A stretch of DNA of 64,000 nucleotides from Annulohypoxylon bovei var. microspora (lineage: Eukaryota; Ascomycota; Sordariomycetes; Xylariales; Hypoxylaceae): positions 1-64,000 of the forward strand of contig MU405290.1 in NCBI GenBank assembly GCA_022836615.1. Direction: 5' to 3'. Position 1 is the first letter of the stretch; every line of letters starts with the position of its first letter. Under the pieces are notes generated by a model. The model saw only the letters and a list, made by a program, of their open reading frames with translations, was not told the DNA's origin and searched no databases. The position numbers and the translations under genes were made by a program. Positions 1-15,300 of the stretch are shown piece by piece.

Positions 1-1620
1 TACGTTGTTATTATGGCACCGTGTTATTAAAATATTAAAAAAGCTAAATTAAAATAAAAAGTTAATAAAATAATAAATTATTAAGAATTAACTTTTAAAT
101 ATACATTTTTATATTAAAATTTTATTTAACATTTTTTTATAATTTACACGTTTAATCGTTATTCATTAAAAATAAACCGCCGATATCGTATAAGAATAAT
201 TTAATGAATATAAATTCGAAATAATGTAAATCTTTAAAATTCATAAATCGATTCTTTAAAAAAACGCAAACATATAATTTCCCATTTATAAATTTTTCGG
301 TGATGTTTATACCCTTTTTATTATTAATTTTTTCGTTAATTTTTTATTATTATATTTTAACTTTAAAGGATTATTAAATAAATAATGCTTTTTAAGCGTT
401 ATTAAATTAATTATAACTTATATTAAAGAAATTTAATAAAGTAATTATTATTATTATAAGAATTTATTAATATGTTAAATTAAATTATTAAAACATTTTA
501 AATTAATTTTATTCATTAAAGGCATTATTAAAGTAAATATTATTATTAACGTTAATAAGTTTTTTATTAATAATATTATAATAATATTTAAATTTAATAT
601 TAATATTATGGTTAATAAGTAAATTAAGTATAATGTTAATTACATTTCCTTTAAAAATAAAATTAAATTAATTTTATTTTAAAACGTAATTAACCTTTTT
701 TATAACTTTTCTTTAAGTATTATTAATATAAGTTAAGTTAAATATAAAGGTAAATAAAATATATTTTTTTTTATTACTTTAATTTTATTAAAAATCGTTA
801 TTTATTAATATGTAAATATATAAATAATTATGTTTTCGAAATTAAATTAACATTCTTTACATAATAAATTTATATAAATTTAATTATAACATAATATTTT
901 ACTTTTTAAGTTTATTAAAATTGTATTAAATAACATGGATATTATTAATTATATTTTTTATAGGATAAGGTAAAATTTTAGCCATTAAATATATATTATT
1001 GGAAAAAATTAATATATGTTTAAAAATCTTTTAATATGTAAAGCTGGTAAATTAATTACTTTTAAAATCAAAGATAAATTTAATAATTATTTTAAATACA
1101 ATTAAAATTAAAAGAAACCTTTTTTTAATTAAACGAAATTATTTAATTTCGAATGGGAAAAAATGGACGCATAAATTCCATATTATTATTAATCGGTAAT
1201 TACGTAATAACGCACCTTTTTTAATTGTTTTAACATAAAAATTATAAACTTTTATAAATTTTAAACATTTATTAAAACATTTTAAATAATTGAATTAATA
1301 AATCGAATTTTTTCGATTCGAAAAAAAAAAGATTTTAAAAACATTTAAAAGATGTTACGGAAATAATTCTTAAAATAATATTATTATATTAATATCATAA
1401 CATTATAATAAACACATACGATATTACTTTAATAATAAATTTCCTTCGTTTTAAGTTATAAGTTAAAAATTAAATATATAAGATATTTTATAACGATTAT
1501 TAACAAAATAAAGAAAATTTCTATTAACCGAAGTAATTTCTTTTATTAAAAAAGCATTATTAAAATCGTTTATAATATTATTTAAGATTTAATAAACGTT
1601 AATGGTGTTTATATTTTATT

Positions 1621-1860
1621 CTTTAAATTTAACATAAAAGATAAAGTTGTAATTTAATGGTCCACATTATTTTCGTTTTATACGATGATTAAATTCATTA
1701 TTTAATATTATTAAATGGTCATTAGTATTTTTACGTTTTACATTTATTTTAACATAAAAAATAAAGCCGTGATTTAATTATCCACATTATTTTCGTTTTA
1801 TATAATAATTAAATTCGTTATTTAATATTATTAAATCGTTATTAATATTTTTACATCTTA
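1621..1860. repeat. 120-bp tandem duplication differing by transitions
   Basis: Two copies, about 1621-1740 and 1741-1860, align without gaps at a period of exactly 120 bp. Over the 113 best-aligned positions I count 15 differences, of which 13 are transitions (C/T or G/A) and 2 are transversions. Such a transition bias between adjacent copies is what RIP produces in duplicated DNA. No coding sense is apparent. The counts were made by eye. Confidence 0.8.
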
Positions 1861-4800
1861 CATTTGCTCTAATACTTGATCTTAAAATTAAATCGATACG
1901 ATTAATAAATATTACATTAAAGAAAAGCTTAAAATAATTAAAAATATATTTATTAAACGATATATTTCATTAAAACGAAGCGAAAAATTTAAATAATAAA
2001 AATATTAATTTAAAGGTAATAACATTTAAAAACTTATAAGTGTAATTTTATACCATCCTTTTTTATTTAAATCATTCTATCCATATATTAATAATTTTTT
2101 ATACTTTATTAATATATATATAACTTTATATTTTGCTTAAAAACATGATATAATGATTAAATTTAAAGTATTATAATTTTTAATTACATGTTAAAGAAAA
2201 CTTTAATAAAGATATTAACGCGATGAATTTAAAAAATTAATTAACATAAATATAACTTTTTTATAAAATTACATTAACGTAATATACATTCCCGAAGCAT
2301 CACCACTTAAAAAAAGCAAATAAAAAACGCGTGTTATAATATATAATAATTTTATATTTATTTTAAATATAAAAATAAATATTAATCTTTAATTTTTCCA
2401 AAACTTATATAACATTGTTATATAAAAAAACGTTTTTAAAATAAAAGTGATTTTATTATTTTTAATTATTAATAATCATTGGAAAATACAATTTTTTTAA
2501 TATATAATTACCCGTAACATTTATATTTTTATATTAATAAAAATGCACCTTGAGTTTTAATTAATTAATAAAAAGTTAAATATATAATTAAAACATTAAT
2601 AATAATGTTAAATGATTAATTAATTTACTTTTAAAATATATTAAAGCGTTTACCGCATAACCATTAATATGGACCTAAGTAAATAATATTAATAGCTTGG
2701 TTTTAATGAAGTTTTAAGAACGTTATTTGTAAATGATAACATTAAATTTTAATAATTATTACGATTAAAAAGATTTAAGATTTTTATTATATTAACCATT
2801 TAAATATAAATATTTACCTTAATAACCTTAATATTTAATTTTATATTCTTATATTTAAAACATTTTTATTATACAATTCATGCTTACATATACACATATT
2901 CATTTTATTCATTTTTATATATTTTGAAAAAAAATACCATTTATTATTATATTTTTTCCATTTTAACCATTTATTTTAATATGTAACGGTTAATCCTTAA
3001 AATAATATTTTAAATTTAACCTTAACATTTCTTTTATATTTAACATTACTAATGTTAAGAAATAAGAAAAATAATCTTAATTTATTAAATATAAAAATAT
3101 CATGATTATTTTTATTATTATTATTAACCTTTTATTTAATTTTTTTTATTTAAATATTTTACGATATATTAATTATAATAATTTCATTATTAATTCATAT
3201 GTTTTTAATAACAATAAATATTAATTCGAAAAAGGCGATATTATCCTTATGTCCGATAATTTAAAATTATAATCTTTTCGAACATTATTTTATAACGATG
3301 TTAATTATTAAAAAAGTTAATAAACGTTAATAATAACATCATTATAATCCATGTAAAAATAAATAAACCTAAGAATAAATCCCATTAAGATTTAATAATA
3401 TATATAATAAATTAATAAATGTTAATTTTATTAATATTAAAGAACTCACCGTATAAAAATAATAAATAATTTACTCATTTTTTAATTATATTTATTCACC
3501 ACCTTAAACATAACACATTGTTATACATAAAATTACCTTAAAACCGTTTTTTTAATATAAATTTTTTATGAAATTATAATTTTTCTTTAATTAAAACGAC
3601 CAAGCTTTTCTATTAAATCTTTTCAAATAAAAATTATACGCTTTTTATATATTCGTTGTATATAATAACTTTACATTAAAAAAACACCAATAAGCGTTAA
3701 ATAAAAAAAAGAATAAGTTAAAAAATAACTAATATATTTATTATTCCGGTAAATTTATTAAGTAATTTAAAAACGATTTTATTATTCGCGTTGGTTTTAA
3801 ACCGGATATACCGTTAAAACGTTCCTTAATACACATTATAATACTTGGAAAAAACTTATATATAACTTTAAATATAACTTTAATATTTAATAATCCAAGT
3901 TTTCCGGAAAAAGGTTCTTTTCACTTTGGATTATAAATATAATTAAATTAATTTAAAAAAAATAAAAACGTAATTCAAAGGAAAAACACTTTAACTAAAT
4001 TAACGTTAACGTTATAATAAATTTAATATAACATTAATTCTTAAGTTAAAATAATTGTAAAAGGTAAAAACGTTTTAAAATTAAACTTAAATGTGTAATT
4101 AATTAAAAGTTCAAAAACATCACTTATAACCGTAATCGAAAATAAAAAGGAAAATAAAATATTTATTACATTATATTATAAAAACCTAAAAAAAAAATCA
4201 TTTACATTACATATAAAACCTTTAAATGGTTAACCGGAACTTATTTTTAATGAAATGGCCGACTTTATTATTAATAATAAAATTAAAAAAAGTAATAATA
4301 ATAATAAAAATAAAAATAAAAACGTTTTATTTTTAATAAAAAAACGTAAAATTTAATAAGAAATAAATGATATATAAATTATTTTTTATATTTACTTTAT
4401 TAATTTATTTTTTACTTATGTTATGTATTAAAGAATTAATTTTAATAAAAATAAAAATATTAATTAATTTATAAACGATGACGATGATAATAACGACGTT
4501 TTTAATTTTAAGAATGGTAAACGTTATAAATAATAACATTAACCTTAATAATTAAGTTTTACATTATAAATGTATAAATTATATTAATATATAAAATATA
4601 TTCCGTAATTATAATATGGGGAAATTAATTAAAAACTTTAATATAAACATATAAGTTATTATTTAATTAATATAAAACGAATTAAAGCAAATATTTTTTT
4701 AAATTTAAAATCATATATAAAAAAAATAAATAAATAAAAATATACGGATTAACCTTTTAAATAAAACGCTTCGATATTTTATAACACTTTTAATAATTTT

Positions 4801-7800
4801 AAAAGTATATATAAAAAACATGTTTAACCAAGAATTTTTTCTTTAAATTTCATTAATTAATTTACATCGAAACCATAAGGATTAAAAAGTTTAACAATTA
4901 CGCCGAAGGTCTTTAAATGAACTTAATTAAATTTAAGTAAAAATATAATTATAAACTTTTTATTAAAATTAATTATATTATTTATTATAATATTAAATAA
5001 TATTAACGTGCTTAGATTAAAACTTATAAATGAATGAAACGTTTTATTTATTTTAAAACTTTTATAATTATTATTATCCGTAAAAATCATTAAATTAAGT
5101 GGGTAATTAAAAGGTTAATTAAACGGATATAATTAAATAAAACGAGTATTATCTTTAATATCCTTATTAAAAAAAAACATTTCCTCGTTATTTAATTATA
5201 AATAAAAACGTTTATTATTAATTTTAAAATTTTTAAAAGATTTAAAATTTTTATTAAATATATTTAACTTCGTATATTTAAAAAAAGTATTACCTTTTTT
5301 ATTATTAATGGATTATTTAAATAAAAAAAACCAAATATTCCGACTTTTCGTTTTTATAATTAGTCGAATAATTAAAATTTTTAAAAATATTAAAATAAAA
5401 CACGTAAAAAAGAATTAATATAAAATTCCAATAAAATTTAATAATTCCTTATTTTAAAATCGTTAAAAAATTTCTATAAAATATTAAACTATTTTACCAA
5501 GAAAATTCATTACATATATTATAAGTTTATATTTCCTTTCATTATTAAAATTAAATTTAAACATAATAATAAAATAATATTTATTAAAATACCGATGTAA
5601 ATTAACACAAAAATAAATAATATTAATAAAGTTATTAATAACATTTATTTACAAAAATAATTTAATATAAAAACATATATAATTTTTAATATATTATGGA
5701 TTTTAAGTTTAAGGAATAATATAAATTAATTTTATACCATTATAAAACGCCGAAATTTAATAAGTTTTAAAATAAACGAAAAGATTATTACCTTTTATAT
5801 AATTAAGATTTTTTTAAGGCTTCGATATAAACTTATAAATAAAAAAGTTTTAATAATTAAAACTAAGAATAAATAAATATTTCGCATACTTTAAATATTC
5901 GTAAATGTGGAAATAATATTACTTGGTAAAAAATTAACAAAGAATTAAATTTCGAGAAATTATAATAATGGCGTTTAAATTAAATAAGTTATAACTTATC
6001 GAGAAAAATGGAGTTATATATTTTAAAACTTTTAACTAATCCATTTTATTTAAACGCGTTGATATTAATTTTATAAACTAAGTAACGGGCGTTCACGCTT
6101 TTTTTACGCACTTATTACGACTTTTATTTTTAATTTAAACATTTCTAATAATAATATAATATACATAATAAACAACATTATAATGAACGTTATTATTGTT
6201 AAATGCGTGAAAAGAAAGTAATACATTTATATTAAAATATTTAAAATAATAAATATTAATTTTATTAAAAAGATTTATATTAAATGAAATTAATATAAAA
6301 ATCACATAATCTTTAAAAATTATAAAACAATATTAAGCATTCGAAAACTTTAAAAAAAATAAAATAAATAAAAAACTTTACGTATAACTTAAATTTAATA
6401 ATAATAAATTTATATTTAACATCGTAAAAACAATGAAAGGATTTAATAAAAAAATCATACTTTAATTTAATAACGCAAATTATAACAAGTTTACATTAAT
6501 AACAAAAAAAAATAAAAATAAAATCAAACCTAAAAATAATAACTTTTGTTTTTACCTTTTCTTTACAAGCATATTAAATAAATAAAGATTATTTTAACAA
6601 TAAAAAACAAAGGAAAAAAAAAAAAAATAACACATAAAATAAATAATATTATTATTAAAATTATTATATAACCACGTAATAACTTAAAATAAAAATTAAT
6701 ATTAAAACGCCGTAATTAATATTAAAACTCCGCAACCATTATTATACACAATTAAAAAAAAAAGAATAACCTTAATTAATTAAAATTAAAGATAATTAAA
6801 TCGTAATAATAAATCATAAATAATCATATTATAAACAACGAAAATAAATAAACGTCGGTTTATTATAAAATAAAAAAATCCTCCGGTTAAATTTAAAATA
6901 TTATACCACTTAAACGGGTGGCTTCGCATTTATTATTTAATAAAACGAGTATATATTCTTAAAATTTTATTATTATTATAATAATAAAAAGCTTTTTATT
7001 ATAAATAAAATAATTACACTTCGAAAAAATTATTATTTTAAAAAAAAAAGCCATTAAATATTAATCCCTTAACTCGTTTAATTATAAAAAAGCTTTAAAA
7101 ATTACTTTATTAAAGGCATTAATTTCTAATTTAACTTTTTAATTTTCATAAAAATATTTTAAAATTAAAGAAATAATCAAAGTATTTTTAACGCTTTAAA
7201 CGCTTTAATATATTTATTAATTTAAATTTAATGCAAAGTAATAATAAAGAAATATAAAAACTTTATAATCCGATTATACTCCGATATAAATTATTAATAA
7301 AAATTATAAAAGCTTAAAAACGATTAAAATTCCCGAACTTAAATAAGAATTTTTTAATTTTAAACCACTTTAATTTTATTTTAATTAATAATTACATTAA
7401 AAATAAAAATAATAAACCTTAAAAATTTAATCTTTATAATTAAAAACTCGTTCTTTTAAATATTAACTTATAAGTTAATAAAACATAAACGTTTTAACAT
7501 TTATTACACATAATATTTATAAAAGAATAAGTTTTTTAAATAAATTAAAATATTATTTATATACGCCGTACAAAAATCGTTAAAAAACGAAAAAAAAACT
7601 TAATTAATATACTTTTAAAACACATTAAACTTATTATTTAATTTAAAGAAAAGTACGCAATATTTATACGATTTAAAATAAATTTAAAAAATAATAAGAT
7701 TTTTTAAAATAAAGTTTATTTTAATATAATAAAAAGTTTAATAAATGTCGAACTTTATAAAAACCTTAACTTTAAAGATTTTTTTTAATGTTTTATTAAT

Positions 7801-8122
7801 TAAAGAAAAAAAATAATAATTTTTTTTAATATAAACGTTTAATTCTTAATAATTAATATAAAACTTTAAGCCATTTTTTAATTTTTTTATAAAAAAAATA
7901 AAAAATCCATATTTAACCGCATTAAATATAATCTACTTTTTATATAAATAATCCGATAAATATTTTTTCAAGGCTTATAAATATTTTATACTTATATTAT
8001 AAAAAAAATGTAACTTAATAAAATTAACGTTTTTTTTTAAATTTATTTTATAATTAAAAAATTAATAAAATAATAATAAATTATTATTTCTTTTCGAAAA
8101 CACTTTAATTAAATTATATAAA

Positions 8123-9211
8123 TAAAAAAGGAGCTTTTTTATAATTTATTTTTAAATAAAATTATTTTTTTATTATAACTTTTCTTTAAAAATTAAATTA
8201 AACTTTTAATATAATAAAATAAAAACGTTTAATAACTTGTAAATTACGTTGAAATTTTATTAAAAACGTAATATTTTTTTAATAAACGTTAAATTTAAGA
8301 TTAAATAAACGTTTATAATAAGTAATGGTATAAAATGTATTAAAGGTTTAATAAAAAGTTAAAAAAAAAAAAAAAAATGGTAATAAAAAATTATTAATTC
8401 ATTTTAATTATAAGATTTATTATAAAATATATAAACGTTATAATGGTTTATTTTTCCTTTAAAATATAAAATTAAAAGCGATTATAACGTTTTATATTTT
8501 TTTATATAATTTTATTTACATTTTTTTAAAAAGTAAAAAGTTTTAACGTAATATTAAAAACGTAACGATAATAAGAAAATAATAATTCAAAGAAAATTAA
8601 CCGTTAACGCCAATTATTTAATATAATATCGTATTTCATTAAAAATTTAAACCTTAATATTATTTAAAATTAAAAATAATCCTTTAAGTTTATTAAAAGG
8701 ATAAATACGTTATAAAAACTTTTATTTTACATTTAAATATTAATATGGATTACCTCGTTAATTCGATTAATAATTTATTTATTAAAACTTTTAATTATAA
8801 TGAATTAATTAAATTAAATAATAAAAAAGTCTTATATATTTATTATTAAATATATATTTTATTAATTAATAATTATATATATTTATGCTTTAATATTTAT
8901 TAATATTCACATCGTTATTACCACGCTTATACTTTATAAATAAATTAATATATTAATTATAAATTATAATTTTTTTATTATGAAATTAAAAGAATTAAAA
9001 TTAATAAAAATAAATATTAACGAATAAATATATAAAAGGGAACTTAAATTAAAAGCTTTATTTAAATATTATTTTCTTTTAATTTTAAATTAACGTCGTT
9101 TTTATTGTATTCCGTTACTTTTTCTTTTAAAATAATAACCACCGTTTTAACTTTCGCATTACACGTTAAACAATTATTAAAGAAATAACCTTTTTATTTA
9201 TAAAAATAATA
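8123..9211 (-). mobile_element. Degenerate retroelement, minus strand (possible Ty3/Gypsy)
   Basis: Read on the minus strand, 9211 down to 9170 spells a CX2CX4HX4C zinc knuckle. The first two Cys codons read TAT (from TGT), His reads TAT (from CAT), Gln reads TAA, and the last Cys is still TGT. This is a gag nucleocapsid signature after C-to-T and G-to-A mutation. Lower down, 8540-8526 reads as a decayed P-S-T-F-Q (a reverse transcriptase motif of Gypsy elements) and 8134-8123 reads A-P-F-L (the usual start of the linked RNase H domain). The order gag, RT, RNase H fits a minus-strand element, although the spacing is shorter than in intact elements and the YLDD box was not found. Ends and LTRs could not be placed. 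The zinc knuckle is good evidence; the Gypsy assignment is tentative. Confidence 0.5.
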
Positions 9212-12200
9212 AATTAAATTTATATTAAACATTATAAAAACATTACGTTAATAAAAAATTAAAAGAACTTAAAAAAGTTCTTTTATATATACTTAAGTTA
9301 TAATTTTCATAATTAAGTAAAAAATATTAAAATTAATAAAAATTATTTTTATAATATTAAAAGTAACTTTAATCTTAAGTTAGGGTTAAGAAATTATTAA
9401 ATTAATTTTCTTTTAAATAACTTTAACGCATTATTAAGTTAACATTAAATAAAAATTTTTAAACTCGGTAAATTTTATTTTTTTATTTAAATAATAATGA
9501 AAAGCTTAAATATAAAAATTAATGGTTAATTAATGGTTTAATTTTTTTTTTTATTTAAATATTAAGATTTTTTTTTTATTTATTAACGATATAAAAAGTG
9601 TGTAAAACTTGAAAAATTATTCGTTTAATTATATATTAAGCTTATAAAAATTATCTTTAATTTAAGTTTTAATGTTAAAATTATTATATAATAACCTTAA
9701 TAAGTTATATATTTATTTAATTTTAATATATTAATTAATATTATTTTTAATAAAGAAAAACCGAAGGATTAATTTAATTTTACCTTTAATAAATAAATAA
9801 AATTATATAAATTAAATATATTCTTTAAGAAATTTTTATTAATTAACTTAAAGCTTATTTTTCATATTTACTTCTTATTTTTTAAACGTAAGATTTAATT
9901 TATTTAATAAAGGATGTGGGTCCTTAATATAAATCTTTAATAAAAATAAAAATAAAATTATTAATTATGTTTTAAAGGTATATTAAGGGTTATTTAGTTT
10001 TTTAAGTTTATTATTTTATTTTATTAAAAGGACGATTAGGTTTTATAACGTATAAATTAGGGTGAAAAAGTAAGGGGTGTAAGGAGAAATGGGAGGAATA
10101 AAAGGAAAAAAAAAAATAAAAAAAATAAAAGGAAAAAAAATAATTCGTAATTAATTTTTTAACGTTATTAATTTATTTAAGATAGTAAATAATACGGTTT
10201 AAAATGGATTTATCCTTGTTATATTAAACTTTAAAAGCAAGGTAATAAAACTTTATTATAAATTTAATTAAAGGATATGTTTATTTTAATTAAAAGATTT
10301 ATTAATGGGCGGAGCTTTTTTTTTTTTTTTTTTCTTAAAGGGAAGAGTAAGCTTTTAATTTTATTATTAAATAATTAATTAAGTGGTTCTTTAAGTTATT
10401 AAAGGTTTTAATGTTTTTCTTAAAATTAAAATTTTTTTTTTAATCGTAAATGAAAATTTATTAATTTAAGGTTATGTAATTAAAAAAACAAAGGCAGGTT
10501 TTAATTAATTAACTTAATTAATAAATAATTTAATGTTTTTATTAAAACTTTTATTTAATGGTTTAAATATTATTATTAATTAATAATAAAATAAATAATA
10601 TTAAAAAATATTTTATTACAAATAAAAGTAAAGCCTTATAACCATTAATATAAAAAATTTTATTTAAAAAAATAAAAGTTTTTAAAAACTAAATATAAAT
10701 TAAAAATAAAGCTTTAAACATATTATAATTCAAAAAGAATTAAATTAATACGTGAATGTTTATATATTTAAGAAAAAAAGGAATTTCAAAGGTAAACCTT
10801 TAAATTAAAAAAATGAAATAAATAAATAACTTTAAATATTATATTATAATAAATAAATCTTTAATTAAAATAAAACTTATATAATAATAAAATTACATAT
10901 TTTATTAATGAAAATATTTAAAATAAAAAATTAAAAGAAAAAAAACCACGAAGTAATTTCTTTTAAAAAATCCTTATATATTAACCTTATAATTAAAATA
11001 TTAATTAATTAATTCCGTTAATATATTTTAAAAGTAATAATAATTAAGCGCCGTTATAATTAACTTTTAAATTTTTTTACATTTTATTAAAAATAACCGA
11101 ATCATCGAAATTAATTAATGGAATATAAAAAAATAATCGTATATTAAAAATAAAATTACGATTTAACATTTTATATAATGTAATAATAATTTAATTTAAC
11201 GAATATAAAAGTTAACGTAAAAAATATAAAAAAATTAATTTATAATAAAATAAAGCATTAATTAATAATAAAAATAATGAAAATTATAAATTAATTAATG
11301 CCTTTAATAACGAAGTTAAAAATGAAGTTAAATTTTATAAAAAAAAATTTTAATATATTAATAAACATTGGAATGGAATTAACTTTAATAACTTAAATAT
11401 TTTTAATAATAAAAATAATTTATTATTAAATTTATTATTATTATTATTAAATTTAAACGGTTTAAAAAACGCATATTATTCGAATAAATTTTTTAATTTT
11501 AATAATAATATAAATCGTAACGTTAAAAAAAAGTTAAATAAACGTAAAGTTAATAAAAATTTATATAAGGTTTATAAAGTTATATGTAAATTTAATTAAA
11601 AACATTTTAATTTTTTAATTAATAAAGAAAATTATTTTAAAAATTAAAATAATTAATAAATATATTAAAAAACTTTTATATTAATTTTAAAAGAAATTAA
11701 TTATAAAAAATATATGAAATTTATTAAACTTAACGAGTTTCGTATAATTAAAATATTAATGCGTATTTATTATTAAATATTATTAAATCTCATTTTTAAA
11801 ATGCGAAAAAAAATAAAAATATTTAAAGTATTTTAATAAATTTATAATTTTATTAATAAAGTTTATTAAAAAGATTTATAAAATAACCTTATTAAAAAAA
11901 AATATAATAATAAAAATCTTATTAAATATTTTTTAAGATGGTAATTTATTATTAAAATTATTAAAAACATAAAAATAAAACTTAAAAATGAATAATTTAT
12001 TATTATATTTTATAATAATTACAAGGAAAAAATAAAAGATTAAATTTAATTATTTTATAAATTTCTTCGTAATAAATATTATATAATTATTAACGTTATT
12101 AAAGATTTCATGAATAAATTTTAAAAAAAAGTTAATAATAATAACGTTAATAACGGCGGAAAAAATAATAACATTAATAACGACCATAATAATAACCATT

Positions 12201-12301
12201 AAAAAAGTACCGTTAATAACATTTAAAAAAAAAATTAAATTATTAAAAAATTTAAATATTTATTAAAAAAACAAAACTAAAATAATGAAAAAAGTTTCCT
12301 T

Positions 12302-15300
12302 TATTTTAAATATAATGAATATAATTATATTAAACGTAATTATTCGAAGCTTAAAAATTAATAATTAAATTAATAAATTAATACGAATAAAAATGATAAA
12401 TAAATTAACGTATCGCAAGGTTAATGTTATTTTAATTATATTTTTTAACTTTTGTAAAAATTCTTTTAATATGTTATTAAAAATAACGAATTTTATATTA
12501 TAAACGTTAACGAAAAAAATTTAAATTTATTATTTAAAAATTATAATTAAATTAAATATTTACGAAATTCGACTTATATACCATTAACCTTGTAATTTAT
12601 TTAAGAAAACGTAACGATAATAAATAAATCGTTTAATAAATTAACGTTATAAAATATTAATTTTTATAACCTTAATAAATAATAAAACAAGTTATTATAT
12701 AATATAAACGTAAACATTTATGTAATTAACGATAAAATTAATCTTAAATTTAATATAATAATAAATATTTATAATAAAGGTTATAAAATTAATATTAACG
12801 GTAACTTTATATACGTTACGAAAATTAAAATAAGTTTATTCTTTTTTCAAAGAATTAATAAGAAGCTTAAAACCTTAAAATTATAATATATATTATATGT
12901 AAAAGATTTCCCGTTTAAAATTTTTTTAAATAAATTATATTATTAAGTAAATGATTAATTAAATTATAATTTAATTTATAATTTTAATAAAACGGCTTTA
13001 ATAATTTTTAATATTAAAAAACGAAAATTTTTCTTTTAATAATATGGTAAAAAAAAGTTAAAAATCATTTACCTTTTTAAGTAATAAAAGCGCGAATTAA
13101 AGTTAATAAAAAGTAAAATTAAAAACATAATAATAACCTTAATAATTAAAAAACCTAATAAATTATTTAACGATATTAAAAATAAATTAATATTTTAATA
13201 TTACCGTTTTTATCACTTTAATGTAAAATAATTAAAATGGATTATTAAATGTATAATAAACATAAATTTAAAAATATTTAACATTTCATCTTTATTTTAT
13301 TTCACATATAATCGGGTAAAAATCACGAAAACCTTATTAAAAGATTTTTAAAAATATATTAAATATATTAATGAAATTATTTAATGTAATTTAAGTGAAT
13401 TAAAGTTTATATTAATTAACGATAATTAATATTTTACATTAATTATTAAAAATTATAATAAATATAAATAATTTATTTTTTATAAAATAAAAGATAAAAC
13501 GTTATAAACGTTTATAATATATATTACGATAATATTTAAAAGGTTATTAATTTTACTTATATTTAACGATAATTTTTATAAATAAATAATTACATTAAAA
13601 TTAAATAATAATAAAGAATTTAAAATAAATAAAATTTAAAATAAATATAATAATATAAATATTAAATTTATTATTTTTACCACATATAATTAATATTAAA
13701 ATAATAAAATTAAGTGTAAAATTTAAGTTTTATAAGATTTATTTAAGGTTATAATTTTAATAATAAAAATTTTAATTTATTTTTAAAATTATATTATAAA
13801 AGCATTAATTTACATAATTAATAAAACAAAAATAACGGTGGTTAAAAATATCACACTTTATGAAAATTATTAAAACGATTTAAACCTTAAAAAGAATTAT
13901 AAACTTAATAATTCACATTTACAAATTATAAACATATAATATACCACCTTTATTAATAAAAATTATTATATTAAAATTAAAAAACTTAAAACTTAAAATA
14001 TAAAAGTTTTTTTTTTAAAATATAACAAAGAATATAATTTTATTATATAATTTTTTAAAGGTAATTACTTTTTAAAAACCTTTTACATTACATTCCATAA
14101 ATATTTAAATGATAAAAATAATATTTTAAACCTTAAAAATATTATTAAATTATTACCTTAATATGTTTAATAATAACTTTATTATAAAAAATCATAAAAA
14201 AACATTAACGTATAAAATAAAAACGATAATATAATAAATAAAAATATTATAAATAATAATAAATATCGCATTTACTTTAAACGTAATAAGCTTAAAAAAA
14301 AAATTAAATTTATATAATTATAAAGCTTTTAATAAATATTATAAAGTTTACATTATTTTAATATTATGTATTTAAAAAAACAAAAATAACGAAGTTTTTA
14401 AAAATTTCATCGACTTTTATAATATAATACTAAATTTATTAAAGGAATTATTCGAAATAAAATAAAAATATATTTTTAAAAATAATAATTTCTTTAATAA
14501 ATTTATAAATATAATTAAAAAATATTATTTATTCATTATTAACATTAATAAACTTTTATTTAAAAATATTATAATAAACTTTAAAAAGGAAAAATAAATC
14601 GAAGTTATTTTTTTAAAAATCAAAAAAAACCTTAAATATAAAACTTTTAAATTCGTTAATAACTTTAAAGTTATTAATAATTATTTTATTAATGTAAAAT
14701 AAATATTTAAAAAGAAATTCTTATTAATAAAAACCTTAAATAAATTTAAAACTCACATTTACACGCGAAGATTTACGTAATAAAAAAATATTAATTATAA
14801 TAAAACATTAACCACGATTATAAAAATAACGTTATAATAAATATTAATAATTTTAATAATATTTAAAGGATAATACATTATTTAAATTAATTTTATTACC
14901 GCATATTTTAATAATAATTTTAAAAAATATATTTTTATAAAACTTTTTTTTATATTATTTAAATACTTCGAAAAACATTTTAAAAAAATTATTAAATATA
15001 ATTATATAATTAATAAAATTATTAAATTAATGAATTTATTGTATGGATTAAAATAATTAAATGTAACTTAATAAAAAAAAATTAAAAGATTTTTATAACG
15101 ATTAAACTTTAAATTTTTATATTTTAATAATATTATTTATTATAATAAAAAAATTAACGTTATTATAATTTTATACGTAAACGATTTCTTATTATTTAAT
15201 TTAAATTTAATAACTTTATAATAAATTACGAAAAATATTAAAAAGGATATACTTATTATTAAATTAAATAATATAAATTGGTTTTTAAATGTTAAAATAA

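Noticed and set aside
1..600. Telomere end
   Set aside because: No TTAGGG/CCCTAA arrays; the AT-rich sequence is repeat decay, not a chromosome tip.
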